From: Pseudomonas sp. CROZ-RG-20F-R04-15
Lineage (GTDB): Bacteria; Pseudomonadota; Gammaproteobacteria; Pseudomonadales; Pseudomonadaceae
Assembly (NCBI RefSeq): GCF_022662375.1
Contig: NZ_JAKNQL010000032.1
Coordinates: forward strand, 1-63,755
DNA: 63,755 nucleotides
Reading direction: 5' to 3'
Positions 1-8,463 of the stretch are shown piece by piece. Position 1 is the first letter of the stretch; each line of letters begins with the position of its first letter. Under the pieces are notes generated by a model that was not told the origin of the DNA, made no database searches, and worked only from the letters and a program-made list of their open reading frames with translations. A program made the position numbers and the translations under genes.

Positions 1-1
1 C

Positions 2-826
2 GCCAGTTACCGCTACGACGCCTTCGGCCGACGCATCAGCAAAACCGTCGGCGACGTCACCACCGAGTTCTTCTGGCAAGGCGATCACCTCGTCGCCGAG
101 AGCAGCGAAAGCGAATACCGCAGCTACGTCTACGAACCCGGCACCTTCCGTCCGCTGGCGCTGCTCGACGGCAAAGGCCCGAAAAAAGCCTGCCCGTTCT
201 ACTACCAGCTCGACCACCTCGGTACCCCGCAGGAACTCACCGACTACAGCGGCGACATCGTCTGGTCGGCGCAATACGACGCCTACGGCAAAGTCGCCGC
301 ACTGACCCTGGCCGGCAACGACTACCTGAACCAGCCGCTGCGCTTTCAGGGGCAGTACTTCGATGCGGAAAGCGGACTGCATTACAACCGCCACCGGTAT
401 TACGACCCGCGGCTGGGGCGGTATCTGACGCCGGATCCGATCAAGTTGGCCGGTGGGTTGAATCAGTACCAGTACGTGCCGAATCCGACGGGGTGGGTGG
501 ATCCGTTGGGATTGAACTCGAATTGCCCGCCACCCAAAAAAAATAAGAACCAGAAGTGCTCAGTACCAATTCAGGCTAACAAGCCTAATGTAAATCAAGG
601 GTTACCTGTCGTTCCGGCTGTTGGCAAAGATGGGCCGCAAAATGAAGCTGAAGCGAAGCGTCAGGTATTAGCTTGGAACAGACAATACAGAATGCACTCA
701 GTAGAAAAACATGGGCCAGAGATTGATGATGCGGCTTTAAAGCAGAGGTCAATAGACGGCTCGCATCCAACAAAAAAGGCGTTAGAGGGATGGTGGGCCC
801 GAGCTCTCAATTCAGTAGTTGGATGA
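2..826 (+). CDS. Rhs-family protein, C-terminal end with toxin tip (5' partial)
   Basis: The reading frame is open from the window edge. The conserved Rhs core end is clear: repeated Y-D-x-x-G motifs, then H-Y-N-R-H-R-Y-Y-D-P-R-L-G-R-Y (residues about 126-140) and the N-P-x-G-W-V-D-P-L-G-L boundary ending near base 513. Rhs proteins form a shell that encloses a variable C-terminal toxin, usually delivered by type VI secretion. After the boundary the sequence turns visibly AT-richer, as usual for swapped toxin tips. The tip in this frame runs about 100 residues and stops at 826. The toxin sequence clearly continues in the -1 frame (see 778-1065), so the gene is either disrupted or frameshifted at an A6 run at 772-777. 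I do not recognise the toxin family. Confidence 0.85.
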   Translation, partial: ASYRYDAFGRRISKTVGDVTTEFFWQGDHLVAESSESEYRSYVYEPGTFRPLALLDGKGPKKACPFYYQLDHLGTPQELTDYSGDIVWSAQYDAYGKVAALTLAGNDYLNQPLRFQGQYFDAESGLHYNRHRYYDPRLGRYLTPDPIKLAGGLNQYQYVPNPTGWVDPLGLNSNCPPPKKNKNQKCSVPIQANKPNVNQGLPVVPAVGKDGPQNEAEAKRQVLAWNRQYRMHSVEKHGPEIDDAALKQRSIDGSHPTKKALEGWWARALNSVVG

Positions 827-1065
827 TGCAATTTCGAGCGTTGCATTTTGCTTTATCTAGAATGCATAAAAAAAATCCTGAGCCGACAGGATATGATGCT
901 GACCAAAACCCTATTGTTAGGATGAAGCTGCCAGGGGCAGGCCGTGGCTACAAGCCCAATACAAGAGATCTAAGCAATCCTCGTTATATAGATAGCTTGG
1001 ATGGGGCAGAAGTGAAGTTTGATAAGCGAGATATTAAGCGGCCATTTACTGGTTTTCCGAGATAG
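778..1065 (+). pseudogene. Continuation of Rhs toxin tip in the -1 frame
   Basis: From the A6 run at 772-777 the -1 frame stays open to a stop at 1065. It encodes about 95 residues with P-S-S-Q-F-S-S-W and P-G-A-G-R-G-Y-K-P-N motifs, which look like the ordered end of a polymorphic toxin domain. An ATG at 790 exists, but no clear ribosome binding site precedes it and the start would fall inside the domain. The natural reading is one toxin running through the A6 run by a -1 shift: H-P-T-K-K-G-V-R-G-M-V-G-P-S-S-Q-F. This may be a one-base indel that inactivated the toxin, a sequencing error at a homopolymer, or programmed frameshifting. The intact downstream immunity candidate suggests recent or conditional toxin activity. 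Confidence 0.6.
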
Positions 1066-1073
1066 GTGAAGTT

Positions 1074-1490
1074 ATGTTGATGCAGCCATTTACAAAGTTT
1101 CCATATAAGCCGCGGCTCTCTCATGTTTTGAGTGGAATATCGATTTACGATCGGGAAGAAACGCTTGGTAAAGCATTGTGGGTTTACGATCCTAATAAGT
1201 ATGAGGATCAACAGGAAATAATTAAAAAATTCATTATTCCTGAATTTGATTATTTAACCTATCGTCATAGATTTTTGATTTATAAACTCCTTGAAAGCCA
1301 TTTGCAGGATACTCGTTTTGATTTTTCTGGAGAGTTTGAGAGTGACTATGATGATCCGAGAGTGCTCGCATGGGACGAGACGGAAATAATAGACTCCCGT
1401 GGTTTTTTTGAACATGTATATGAGATCGCCAGTGAGTCGTGGAAGGATGATTTGCTTCGCGCGAGCCTTGAAGATCAAACTCAATGGTGA
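1074..1490 (+). CDS. Probable immunity protein for the Rhs toxin
   Basis: A 138-residue acidic soluble protein, rich in Asp/Glu and aromatics, with no signal peptide or membrane segment. It begins 8 bases after the toxin stop. Two in-frame ATGs (1074 and 1080) are possible starts, and the first follows a GTGAAG-type weak ribosome binding site. Position directly behind an Rhs toxin tip, small size, acidic character and AT-rich composition fit a cognate immunity protein. I know no family match, so the role is inferred from context only. Confidence 0.65.
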   Translation: MLMQPFTKFPYKPRLSHVLSGISIYDREETLGKALWVYDPNKYEDQQEIIKKFIIPEFDYLTYRHRFLIYKLLESHLQDTRFDFSGEFESDYDDPRVLAWDETEIIDSRGFFEHVYEIASESWKDDLLRASLEDQTQW

Positions 1491-1527
1491 CTTTGAATGG
1501 TCTAGTCGTTTCGTGCAGTTGAAGAAA

Positions 1528-3318
1528 TCAGCGTTGCCCAATTAACTGTGATTGATGGAGGTTAGACATGGAAAGACTATCAATCACATGCACGCTATAC
1601 CCCGGAACATTCTTCGCATGATGCTTCGCCTGCGAGGCCATTTCCGCAAGCTGACTAGCGTCGAGTTGCGCACAGGCTTCGGGGTGTAGATGCACCACGC
1701 CAATGGAAAGCGACAACAGCGGAAACTCCTGCCGCACCCCTTGGCGATTCGGCGCAATAAAACATCCCGCCTCAAGGTGTTCTGGCCGGTAGAAACGTCG
1801 GCACTGACTCTGAAAGTCATCAAGCAGTTGATTAAGACGTTTACGCCACTCTTCCGGGCCGAGAACGAGGAGGAAATCGTCGCCGCCAATATGGCCAACG
1901 AAGTCACGGGTCGGGTCTACCCGCTCGTTGAGGCATTGCGCCAGACACAGCAACACTTCGTCACCACGCCCGTAGCCGTAGATATCGTTGAAGGGTTTGA
2001 AACTGTCGATGTCGACGTAGCAGATGACCGATTCGCGCCCCTGCTGCAGCAACCGCGTCAGGCATTGCTGAATCGGCACATTACCCGGCAACAAAGTCAG
2101 CGGGTTGGCATAACGAGCCTGCTGGATCTTTAGCTCGGTGATCAGCTTGAGCACGTCGATCACCCGGCCGAGGCCCAGGTAGCCGCCGTTAAGAGTAATG
2201 ATGAAGTCCTCTTCGATGCGCTGGCGGGCGCGGCTGGTGATCAGGCGGCTGACCTGTTGCAGCGACTGACTCATTTCCACGGCGAGGAAATCATCGTTCA
2301 TCAGGCGGCTGATCGGTTTGCGCGCGAACAGGTCGGTGGCGAACGGTTTCAGCAGGGCATCCGACAAGGAATGGCGGTGGACGATACCGCAGGGTTGGCC
2401 TTGTTCGTCTAGCACCGCCAGTGAGTTGAGGTTGGCCTGGCGACGAAAGGCTTCCAGCACAGTGGCGGTCGGTGTATCGCGATGGACCGCCGGCTGGTCG
2501 TTGAGCAGGGCGCTGAGGTCGCTGCCCTCGTCGTTCAGCGCAACGCTGCTGCTGTCGTGTTTGGGCATCAAGGCGCGGGCATCGCGGGGCGGGTGTTCCT
2601 GGGGGCGACCGAGCAAGTAACCCTGCACCAGATCGACGCCCATTTCAGTCAGTACCGCGAGTTCTTCCGGCAGTTCGATACCTTCGGCGATGACTTGCGC
2701 GCGCGAGGCTTTGGCGATTTGCAGGATCGAGCCGACAAACTCTCGTTTCAGCGCATCCTGATGAATGCCGTCAATGAAGTGCCGGTCGATCTTCACATAG
2801 TCCGGGCGCAGTTCGGACCATAACCGCAGGCTCGAATAACCGGCCCCGAGATCATCCAGCGCAATGGAAAAACCCATCGCCCGATAGTGATGCAAGGCCG
2901 TTTGCAGTAACTGGAAATCATCGATCGGTGTTTGTTCAGTCAGCTCGATGACGACCTGACTGGGTGGAATGCCGAAATCCTGCAGCAACTGCAACGTGCG
3001 CCCTGGTTGGTGCGCAGCTTCGAGTAACGACTCGGGCGAGACGTTGAGAAACAGTTTGCCCGGCAGTTGCTGCTCGTTGAAGCGACGGCAAGCGCTTTGC
3101 CGGCAGGCGATTTCCAGTTCGCTCAAACGTCCAGCCTGACGCGCTACGGCGAACAGTGCGATCGGCGAGTGAAGAGGGCTGTTGGACGGGCCACGGGTGA
3201 GGGCTTCATAGCCAAGAATACGCCGTTCGGAGAGGCTGATGATCGGCTGGAACAGGCTGTGTAAACCGCTTTGAGTCAGGATCGAGCTCAAGGCACTCAG
3301 CTGTTCGGTCGTGGTCAT
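1528..3318 (-). CDS. Cyclic-di-GMP protein, EAL-CBS-GGDEF
   Basis: 596 residues. The N-terminal EAL phosphodiesterase domain (about 15-245) keeps Y-E-A-L-T-R, the D-D-L-G-A-G-Y-S-S-L loop, V-K-I-D-R and the E-G-I-E signature, so c-di-GMP hydrolysis is plausible. A CBS-pair region follows (about 275-405). The C-terminal GGDEF domain (about 430-580) has Y-V-D-I-D-S-F-K-P-F-N-D and the active-site variant G-G-D-D-F. The usual RxxD inhibitory site nine residues before it lacks its arginine. No membrane segment is seen, so it should be cytosolic and may sense nucleotides through the CBS pair. The same order of domains occurs in P. aeruginosa next to the protease gene algO (from memory PA3258). The gene converges on the rhs unit and lies downstream of prc, separated by a strong terminator. 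Confidence 0.9.
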   Translation of the reverse strand: MTTTEQLSALSSILTQSGLHSLFQPIISLSERRILGYEALTRGPSNSPLHSPIALFAVARQAGRLSELEIACRQSACRRFNEQQLPGKLFLNVSPESLLEAAHQPGRTLQLLQDFGIPPSQVVIELTEQTPIDDFQLLQTALHHYRAMGFSIALDDLGAGYSSLRLWSELRPDYVKIDRHFIDGIHQDALKREFVGSILQIAKASRAQVIAEGIELPEELAVLTEMGVDLVQGYLLGRPQEHPPRDARALMPKHDSSSVALNDEGSDLSALLNDQPAVHRDTPTATVLEAFRRQANLNSLAVLDEQGQPCGIVHRHSLSDALLKPFATDLFARKPISRLMNDDFLAVEMSQSLQQVSRLITSRARQRIEEDFIITLNGGYLGLGRVIDVLKLITELKIQQARYANPLTLLPGNVPIQQCLTRLLQQGRESVICYVDIDSFKPFNDIYGYGRGDEVLLCLAQCLNERVDPTRDFVGHIGGDDFLLVLGPEEWRKRLNQLLDDFQSQCRRFYRPEHLEAGCFIAPNRQGVRQEFPLLSLSIGVVHLHPEACAQLDASQLAEMASQAKHHAKNVPGYSVHVIDSLSMSNLHQSQLIGQR

Positions 3319-3332
3319 GGCAATCTCTGGCG

Positions 3333-3385
3333 ATAAAAAAAGGACTGGGAGCGCTCTCGATGAAGAGAGTGGCTCCCAGTCCTTT
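3333..3385 (-). terminator. Rho-independent terminator of prc
   Basis: Perfect 14-bp arms (3339-3352 and 3372-3385) enclose an inner CTCTC/GAGAG stem. On the minus strand the hairpin is followed by a run of seven or more T. It ends the prc transcript before the c-di-GMP gene. Confidence 0.9.
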
Positions 3386-3452
3386 ATTGCACGACAGAAT
3401 GATGACTGTTTGATGACGATCCGGGGATCGTCAGCACTAAATTGCCATCATC

Positions 3453-5537
3453 TTACTTCTTGGCCACCTGATTGCTCAGCTTCAGGTAATCCAGCAGCAC
3501 ACGCCCGGTTTCGCTCAGGTAGGCGTCGTCTTCTGGTTTGACCTTGTCCGGGTCGGCAGCCGCGAGCGCGTCGTCGTCTTCTTTCTTCAGCTCTTTGAGC
3601 GGCTCTTCGCCTTTGGCTTTGCGACGGATGTTTTCCATCGCCAGTTGCTTGGCGTCGATGTCGTTGTGCTGGGCACGGCGCTCGGCTTCGTTGAGGCTGA
3701 CGGTTTTTTCTTCCATCAGTTTCTGCGCCAGGGCCAGCTTGTCACGGATGAACACGAACTCGGCATCCTTGGCGGTGCGCGTGTCATGTTCGGACTTGAG
3801 CTGGGCCAGGAATGGCTTGAACGGATCGGCCGCCGGTTTGATTGCCGCGCGGATGGTGTCCCACGGCATGGCTTCCGGCAGAGCGCTCTCGCCGATTTCC
3901 TTGGTGTCGATCAGCGACGGGTAGTCGATGTCCGGCAACACGCCCTGATGCTGGGTGCTCTGCCCGGATACCCGGTAGAACTTGGCCAGCGTCAGTTTCA
4001 GTTCGCCATGGTTCAGCGGCTGAATGGTCTGCACGGTGCCTTTACCGAAGGTCTGGCCACCGATGATCAGCGCGCGGTGGTAGTCCTGCATGGCGCCGGC
4101 GAAAATCTCCGAAGCCGAGGCGGACAAGCGGTTGACCAGGAGTGCCATCGGACCTTTGTAGAACGCGCCCGGGTTTTCATCTTCGAGTACGTCGACGCGA
4201 CCATCGGCGTTACGCACAAGTACGGTCGGGCCTTTGTCGATGAACAGGCTGGTCAGCTCGGTAGCTTCCTGCAGGGAGCCGCCACCGTTGTTGCGCAAGT
4301 CGATGACCACGCCGTCGACTTTGTCTTTCTGCAGTTCGGTCAGCAGTTTCTTGACGTCACGGGTGGTGCTCTTGTAGTCCGGATCACCGGCACGGAACGC
4401 CTTGAAGTCGAGGTAGAAGGCCGGGATCTCGATCACGCCGAGTTTGTAGTCCTTGCCGTCCTGTTTCAGGCTGAGGATGGACTTCTTCACGGCCTGGTCT
4501 TCGAGCTTCACCGCTTCACGGGTGATCGGCACGATCTTGGTGGTCTGGTCGTTCGGCGCGTTGCTCGCCGGAATTACTTCCAGACGCACCACGGTGCCTT
4601 TCGGACCACGGATCAGTTTGACCACTTCGTCCAGACGCCAGCCGACCACGTCGACCATCTCTTTGTTGCCTTGGGCAACGCCGATGATCTTGTCGGCCGG
4701 GGCGACTTGTTTAGTCTTGTCAGCCGGGCCTGCCGGCACCAGACGTACGACTTTCACCTGGTCGTTGTCGCTCTGCAACACGGCACCGATGCCCTCGAGG
4801 GACAGGCTCATGTTGATGTCGAAGTTTTCCGCGTTATCCGGCGACAGATAGTTGGTGTGCGGATCGTAGGACATGGCGAAGGTGTTGATGTAGGCCTGGA
4901 AGATGTCTTCCGGACGGGTCTGGTCCAGGCGCGCCAACTGGTTCTTGTAGCGCTTGGTCAGGGTTTCCTGGATCTGCTTCGGCTCTTTGCCGGCGATCTT
5001 CATCCGCAACACTTCGTCCTTGACGCGTTTGCGCCACAGGTCGTCGAGCTCAGCGATGGATTTGAGCCAAGGGGCGTCCTTGCGATCGATCAGCAAGGTC
5101 TCCTTGGTGGTGAAGTCCATCTTGTCGACGCCTTTGTTCAGCTCGACAAGGGCGAAGTCCAGACGCGCCTTGACGCGGTCCAGATAGCGCTTGTAGATGG
5201 TGAACCCGGCGTTGAGGTCGCCGCTTTTGAGAAAGTCGTCGAACTGGGTCTTCCACTTGTCGAATTCGGCGATGTCGCTGGCCATGAAGTAGCTGCGCGA
5301 CGGATCCAGCAGCTTGATGTAGCTGTCATAGATGATCACCGAGCGCGCATCGTCGAGCGGCGGCTTGCTGTAGTGGTGACGCTTGAGCAACTCGACGACG
5401 TTCAGGCTGGCGATGACTTCATCGCGATCAGGCTGCAATTTGTCCCAGCTGTTGGCTGCGAATGTATTGCCCGACACCGGCAACAAACCGATACCGATGA
5501 AAAGAGCGAGGGCGGTGCTGGGGAGCAAATGCTTCAT
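3453..5537 (-). CDS. prc: Tail-specific periplasmic protease Prc/AlgO
   Basis: About 694 residues from the preferred start. An earlier in-frame ATG at 5570 would add 11 residues in front of a clean signal peptide (M-K-H-L-L-P-S-T-A-L-A-L). The start at 5537 is preferred because the signal peptide then begins at residue 1; neither start has a strong ribosome binding site. The protein has the Prc N-terminal helical domain, a PDZ domain (about 230-320), the S41 protease core and a C-terminal DUF3340-type region. The catalytic Ser lies in S-A-S-A-S-E (about 474) and the Lys in F-G-K-G-T-V-Q (about 499). It cleaves periplasmic proteins from nonpolar C-termini. In P. aeruginosa the homologue AlgO affects MucA/AlgU-dependent alginate control. 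Lys-rich acidic C-terminus is normal for the family. Confidence 0.95.
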   Translation of the reverse strand: MKHLLPSTALALFIGIGLLPVSGNTFAANSWDKLQPDRDEVIASLNVVELLKRHHYSKPPLDDARSVIIYDSYIKLLDPSRSYFMASDIAEFDKWKTQFDDFLKSGDLNAGFTIYKRYLDRVKARLDFALVELNKGVDKMDFTTKETLLIDRKDAPWLKSIAELDDLWRKRVKDEVLRMKIAGKEPKQIQETLTKRYKNQLARLDQTRPEDIFQAYINTFAMSYDPHTNYLSPDNAENFDINMSLSLEGIGAVLQSDNDQVKVVRLVPAGPADKTKQVAPADKIIGVAQGNKEMVDVVGWRLDEVVKLIRGPKGTVVRLEVIPASNAPNDQTTKIVPITREAVKLEDQAVKKSILSLKQDGKDYKLGVIEIPAFYLDFKAFRAGDPDYKSTTRDVKKLLTELQKDKVDGVVIDLRNNGGGSLQEATELTSLFIDKGPTVLVRNADGRVDVLEDENPGAFYKGPMALLVNRLSASASEIFAGAMQDYHRALIIGGQTFGKGTVQTIQPLNHGELKLTLAKFYRVSGQSTQHQGVLPDIDYPSLIDTKEIGESALPEAMPWDTIRAAIKPAADPFKPFLAQLKSEHDTRTAKDAEFVFIRDKLALAQKLMEEKTVSLNEAERRAQHNDIDAKQLAMENIRRKAKGEEPLKELKKEDDDALAAADPDKVKPEDDAYLSETGRVLLDYLKLSNQVAKK

Positions 5538-5591
5538 GCTGATTCGACGCGGGGACAATTGATAACGCATATTAGGCCGTCTTTGAAGTCG

Positions 5592-5649
5592 CCGGTTCTA
5601 CGAGAGCCGGTCGCATAATGCAAAAAGCCCGGCGCTACAGCTTCGGGCT
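5592..5649 (-). promoter_or_regulatory. Two tandem hairpins in the prc leader, one terminator-like
   Basis: In the divergent region upstream of prc, an AGCCCG/CGGGCT hairpin (5626-5631 with 5644-5649) is followed on the minus strand by five T. Next, towards prc, is a GCCGGT/ACCGGC-type hairpin (about 5591-5611). Reading towards prc, this resembles a terminator or attenuator in the leader. It could instead be the end of a short unseen transcript. Confidence 0.45.
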
Positions 5650-5675
5650 CAGTCCAGACTCACTATGGAGGCACT

Positions 5676-6638
5676 GTGAAGGCATTGCAAGGCGTTGACG
5701 GTCAAGTGGCATGGGTTGAAGAGCCGAGTCCTACGTGTGATGTAGGACAAGTCCGCATTCGAGTGGCGGCAGCTGGCCTTAATCGCGCCGATTTATTACA
5801 GAAAGCAGGGCTCTATCCGCCGCCACCAGGGGCCAGCCAAGTGCTCGGTCTTGAGTGCTCCGGGGTCATCAGCGAGGTCGGCGCGGGCAGTGCCTGGCAA
5901 GTCGGCGATCGGGTTTGCGCCCTGCTGGCCGGGGGCGGGATGGCCGAAGAGGTGGTGGTCGACGGACGGCACGTGCTGCCGGTTCCCGAAGGCGTCTCGC
6001 TGATCGAGGCGGCGGCATTGCCCGAGGTTTACGCAACAGTCTGGCTGAATGTGTTTCAACTTGCGGCGCTCAAACCGGGTGAGAAAGTTCTCTTGCACGC
6101 CGGCGCAAGTGGAATCGGTTCAGCCGCCATTCAGTTGTGCAAGGCGTTTGGCAATCCGTGTTGGGTCAGCGTCGGTTCGGCCGAGCGTTTGGCGTATTGC
6201 GAGGCGCTGGGCGCGCAGGGCGGGGTGGTGCGCACCGATGATCTGGAGAGCCTGCGTGATTTCGGGCCGTTCAATGTGATTCTCGATCCGGTGGGTGGCA
6301 ATTATTCGGCGTTGAATCTCAAGCTGATGGCGCTGGATGGGCGTTGGGTGCTGATCGGTTTGATGGGCGGCCGTGAGGCGAAACTGGACCTGGCACAGGT
6401 ATTGGCCAAGCGTGTGCAGTTGCTCGGCTCGACGTTGCGCAGCCGTGATGATCAGTTCAAGGCGGATTTGTTGAGTGATCTGGGCCAGCAGGTGTGGCCG
6501 CTGTTTGCCGAAGGGCGGTTGAGTCCGCAACTGGCCAAGGTGTTTTCGGTGAAGGATGCCGAGGCGGCGTTTGCCGAGTTGGCGAGTAATACCGTTTCTG
6601 GAAAATTGGTATTGGTGATTGACGAAAGTCTGAGCTGA
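5676..6638 (+). CDS. NAD(P)H-quinone oxidoreductase, zinc-less MDR family
   Basis: 320 residues, starting at GTG 5676 behind a good GGAG site (5667-5670). It has an N-terminal GroES-like domain with the A-A-G-L-N-R-A-D-L-L motif typical of quinone oxidoreductases, and a Rossmann nucleotide-binding fold with H-A-G-A-S-G-I-G-S-A-A (about 141-151). The zinc-binding cysteines of true alcohol dehydrogenases are absent. It matches the PIG3-like branch that reduces quinones one or two electrons at a time with NADPH; the substrate is not predictable. Divergent from prc, single gene, followed by a hairpin repeat at 6658-6687. Confidence 0.88.
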   Translation: MKALQGVDGQVAWVEEPSPTCDVGQVRIRVAAAGLNRADLLQKAGLYPPPPGASQVLGLECSGVISEVGAGSAWQVGDRVCALLAGGGMAEEVVVDGRHVLPVPEGVSLIEAAALPEVYATVWLNVFQLAALKPGEKVLLHAGASGIGSAAIQLCKAFGNPCWVSVGSAERLAYCEALGAQGGVVRTDDLESLRDFGPFNVILDPVGGNYSALNLKLMALDGRWVLIGLMGGREAKLDLAQVLAKRVQLLGSTLRSRDDQFKADLLSDLGQQVWPLFAEGRLSPQLAKVFSVKDAEAAFAELASNTVSGKLVLVIDESLS

Positions 6639-6657
6639 CTTGCAGGAGAAGCCCCTC

Positions 6658-6687
6658 ACCCTAACCCTCTCCCAAAGGGAGAGGGGA
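6658..6687 (+). repeat. CTCACCCTAACCCTCTCCC-type hairpin repeat
   Basis: A perfect 9-bp stem, CCCTCTCCC (6665-6673) with GGGAGAGGG (6677-6685), closed by AAA, and preceded by CTCACCCTAA. This family is dispersed in Pseudomonas intergenic DNA. It sits between two converging genes and probably also acts as a transcription stop. Confidence 0.75.
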
Positions 6688-6785
6688 CTGACCGGGTTGT
6701 TCTGCCGGGCTACATCGACCTGAGGCATCGAGTTGAACTCAGGTTTGGGATGTCAGCCTGTCTGCAATTGCAGATTAAATCTTTG

Positions 6786-7439
6786 TCATTTCCAGAGGTG
6801 GATCGGCCAGCCGGATTTTTCGGCGTGCTCAAGCAGCACCGGATCCGGGTTGACGACGTGCGGGAAATCCACTTTCAGCAACAACGGCAGATCATTGCGC
6901 GAGTCGGAATAAAAACTCGCGCCTTCCAGGTTTTCCTCTTCAGCATCCAGCCATTCCAGCAAACGGGTGATCTTGCCTTCCCGGTAGGTCAGGGTGCCAA
7001 CGGTGTGGCCGCTGTACACGCCATGCGCGACTTCCAGTTCGATACCGAGAACTTCATCAATGCCCAGTCGATCTGCAATCGGTTTGACCAGGTGCGTGCC
7101 CGACGCCGAGATCACCAGAATCCGGTCGCCGGCCTTGCGGTGGGCGGCGATGGTTTTCGTCGCATCGCTGAAGATGATCGGTTCGATGAAGTCTTCCACC
7201 CACGGCCCGACCAGATGCTCGACTTCTTCCGGGGTACGTCCGATCAACGGCTCCAGGCTGAATTCCATGTAGTCTTCCATGCGCAATTTGCCATGGCTGT
7301 AGGCGTCCATCAGCTCATTGTTCCTGCGCATGAACGACTCGGGATCGACCCAGCCGAGGCGCCCCATCTGCTCGCTCCAGAGGGTGGCGCAGTCGCCGTG
7401 GATCAACGTTTCGTCCAGATCAAAAATTGCCAGGGCCAT
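6786..7439 (-). CDS. HAD-IB family phosphatase (SerB-like)
   Basis: 217 residues. The HAD motif I D-L-D-E-T-L starts at residue 7 and supplies the nucleophilic and acid/base aspartates. I-S-A-S-G-T-H (motif II) and Y-S-D-S-R-N-D-L-P-L-L (motif IV) follow, as in subfamily IB, which includes phosphoserine phosphatases and CicA-like enzymes. It is cytosolic. It is the last gene of the minus-strand ABC transporter cluster, 34 bases after the ATPase stop, so it may dephosphorylate the imported compound; that role is inference. Confidence 0.85.
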   Translation of the reverse strand: MALAIFDLDETLIHGDCATLWSEQMGRLGWVDPESFMRRNNELMDAYSHGKLRMEDYMEFSLEPLIGRTPEEVEHLVGPWVEDFIEPIIFSDATKTIAAHRKAGDRILVISASGTHLVKPIADRLGIDEVLGIELEVAHGVYSGHTVGTLTYREGKITRLLEWLDAEEENLEGASFYSDSRNDLPLLLKVDFPHVVNPDPVLLEHAEKSGWPIHLWK

Positions 7440-7473
7440 CAGTGCAGTTCTCTCTTCAACGTCAGCAAAGTCA

Positions 7474-8463
7474 TCAGGCTACCTCACACAGGGCTGTCGG
7501 ATCGATGGAAAGCGCCAGACGCTGACCATCGGGATGCAGATCGGCGGCCGAGCGGTTGAGCACATCCACCACCAGTTCCACGCCGCGCGCCTCGATCCTG
7601 TAACGGATGACGTTGCCGAGCAGGCTGTGGCTGCGGATCTGCGCATCGAGTTCGCCGTTGAGGCTCAGTTCGATGGCTTCCGGGCGAATGGCGACGCGAT
7701 GATTGATCGGGCGTTGCAACAGCTTCGACGCGGCTTCGGCGTCGAGCAGGTTGTAGTTGCCGATGAAGCCGGCGGCGAACACATCGACGGGCGCGGTGTA
7801 GAGGGTTTCGGCGTCGCCGCTCTGTACGATTTTTCCCTGATTCATCAGGAAAATCCGGTCAGACATGGTCAGCGCTTCTTCCTGATCGTGTGTGACGAAG
7901 ATCGTCGTCAGGCCGAGTTCGCGCTGAATCTGGCGGATCTGTTCGCGCAGGTGTTTACGAATTCGTGCATCGAGTGCCGACAGCGGCTCATCCAGCAGCA
8001 GCAGGCGCGGGCGGGTCACCAGCGAACGGGCGAGGGCCACACGCTGACATTGGCCGCCGGATAATTGATGTGGGTAGCGGCTGGCGAAGTCGTTCAGTTC
8101 AACCAGTTTCAACACTTCGGTAACGCGTTTATGACTGTCTTCGGCGTTGACCTTCTGCATGCGCAAACCGAAGGCGACGTTTTGCTCGACGGTCATGTTG
8201 GGAAACAGCGCGTAGCTCTGGAACACCATGCCGATCCCGCGTTTCTGCGGACTCAACGGCACGATATCGACGCCATCGAGCAGGATCTTGCCGCCATCGA
8301 CCGGCGTCAGCCCGGCGATACAACGCAGCAGAGTCGACTTGCCGCAACCGGACGGGCCGAGGAGGGTGACGAATTCGCCTTTGTTGATTTCGCAGTTGAT
8401 GTCGCTGAACACCGTGGTGCCCGCGTAGTTTTTCTGCAGGTGTTGGACGCTGACATAGCTCAT
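7474..8463 (-). CDS. ABC importer ATP-binding subunit
   Basis: 329 residues. Walker A is G-P-S-G-C-G-K-S-T (about 38-46), the signature is L-S-G-G-Q, Walker B is L-L-L-L-D-E-P-L, and the switch histidine is in F-V-T-H-D-Q-E-E-A. The C-terminal extension (about 235-329) resembles the TOBE domain of PotA/FbpC-type ATPases. It powers the two permeases directly upstream; its ATG overlaps the end of the preceding permease by 4 bases, indicating translational coupling. The transport family includes polyamine, iron, sulfate and 2-aminoethylphosphonate importers; the substrate is not set by this subunit. Confidence 0.92.
   Translation of the reverse strand: MSYVSVQHLQKNYAGTTVFSDINCEINKGEFVTLLGPSGCGKSTLLRCIAGLTPVDGGKILLDGVDIVPLSPQKRGIGMVFQSYALFPNMTVEQNVAFGLRMQKVNAEDSHKRVTEVLKLVELNDFASRYPHQLSGGQCQRVALARSLVTRPRLLLLDEPLSALDARIRKHLREQIRQIQRELGLTTIFVTHDQEEALTMSDRIFLMNQGKIVQSGDAETLYTAPVDVFAAGFIGNYNLLDAEAASKLLQRPINHRVAIRPEAIELSLNGELDAQIRSHSLLGNVIRYRIEARGVELVVDVLNRSAADLHPDGQRLALSIDPTALCEVA

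Noticed and set aside
3645..5618. A 657-residue plus-strand open frame opposite prc
   Set aside because: It mirrors the prc coding frame, lacks a ribosome binding site and has no family features; GC-rich codon use on the other strand leaves it open.
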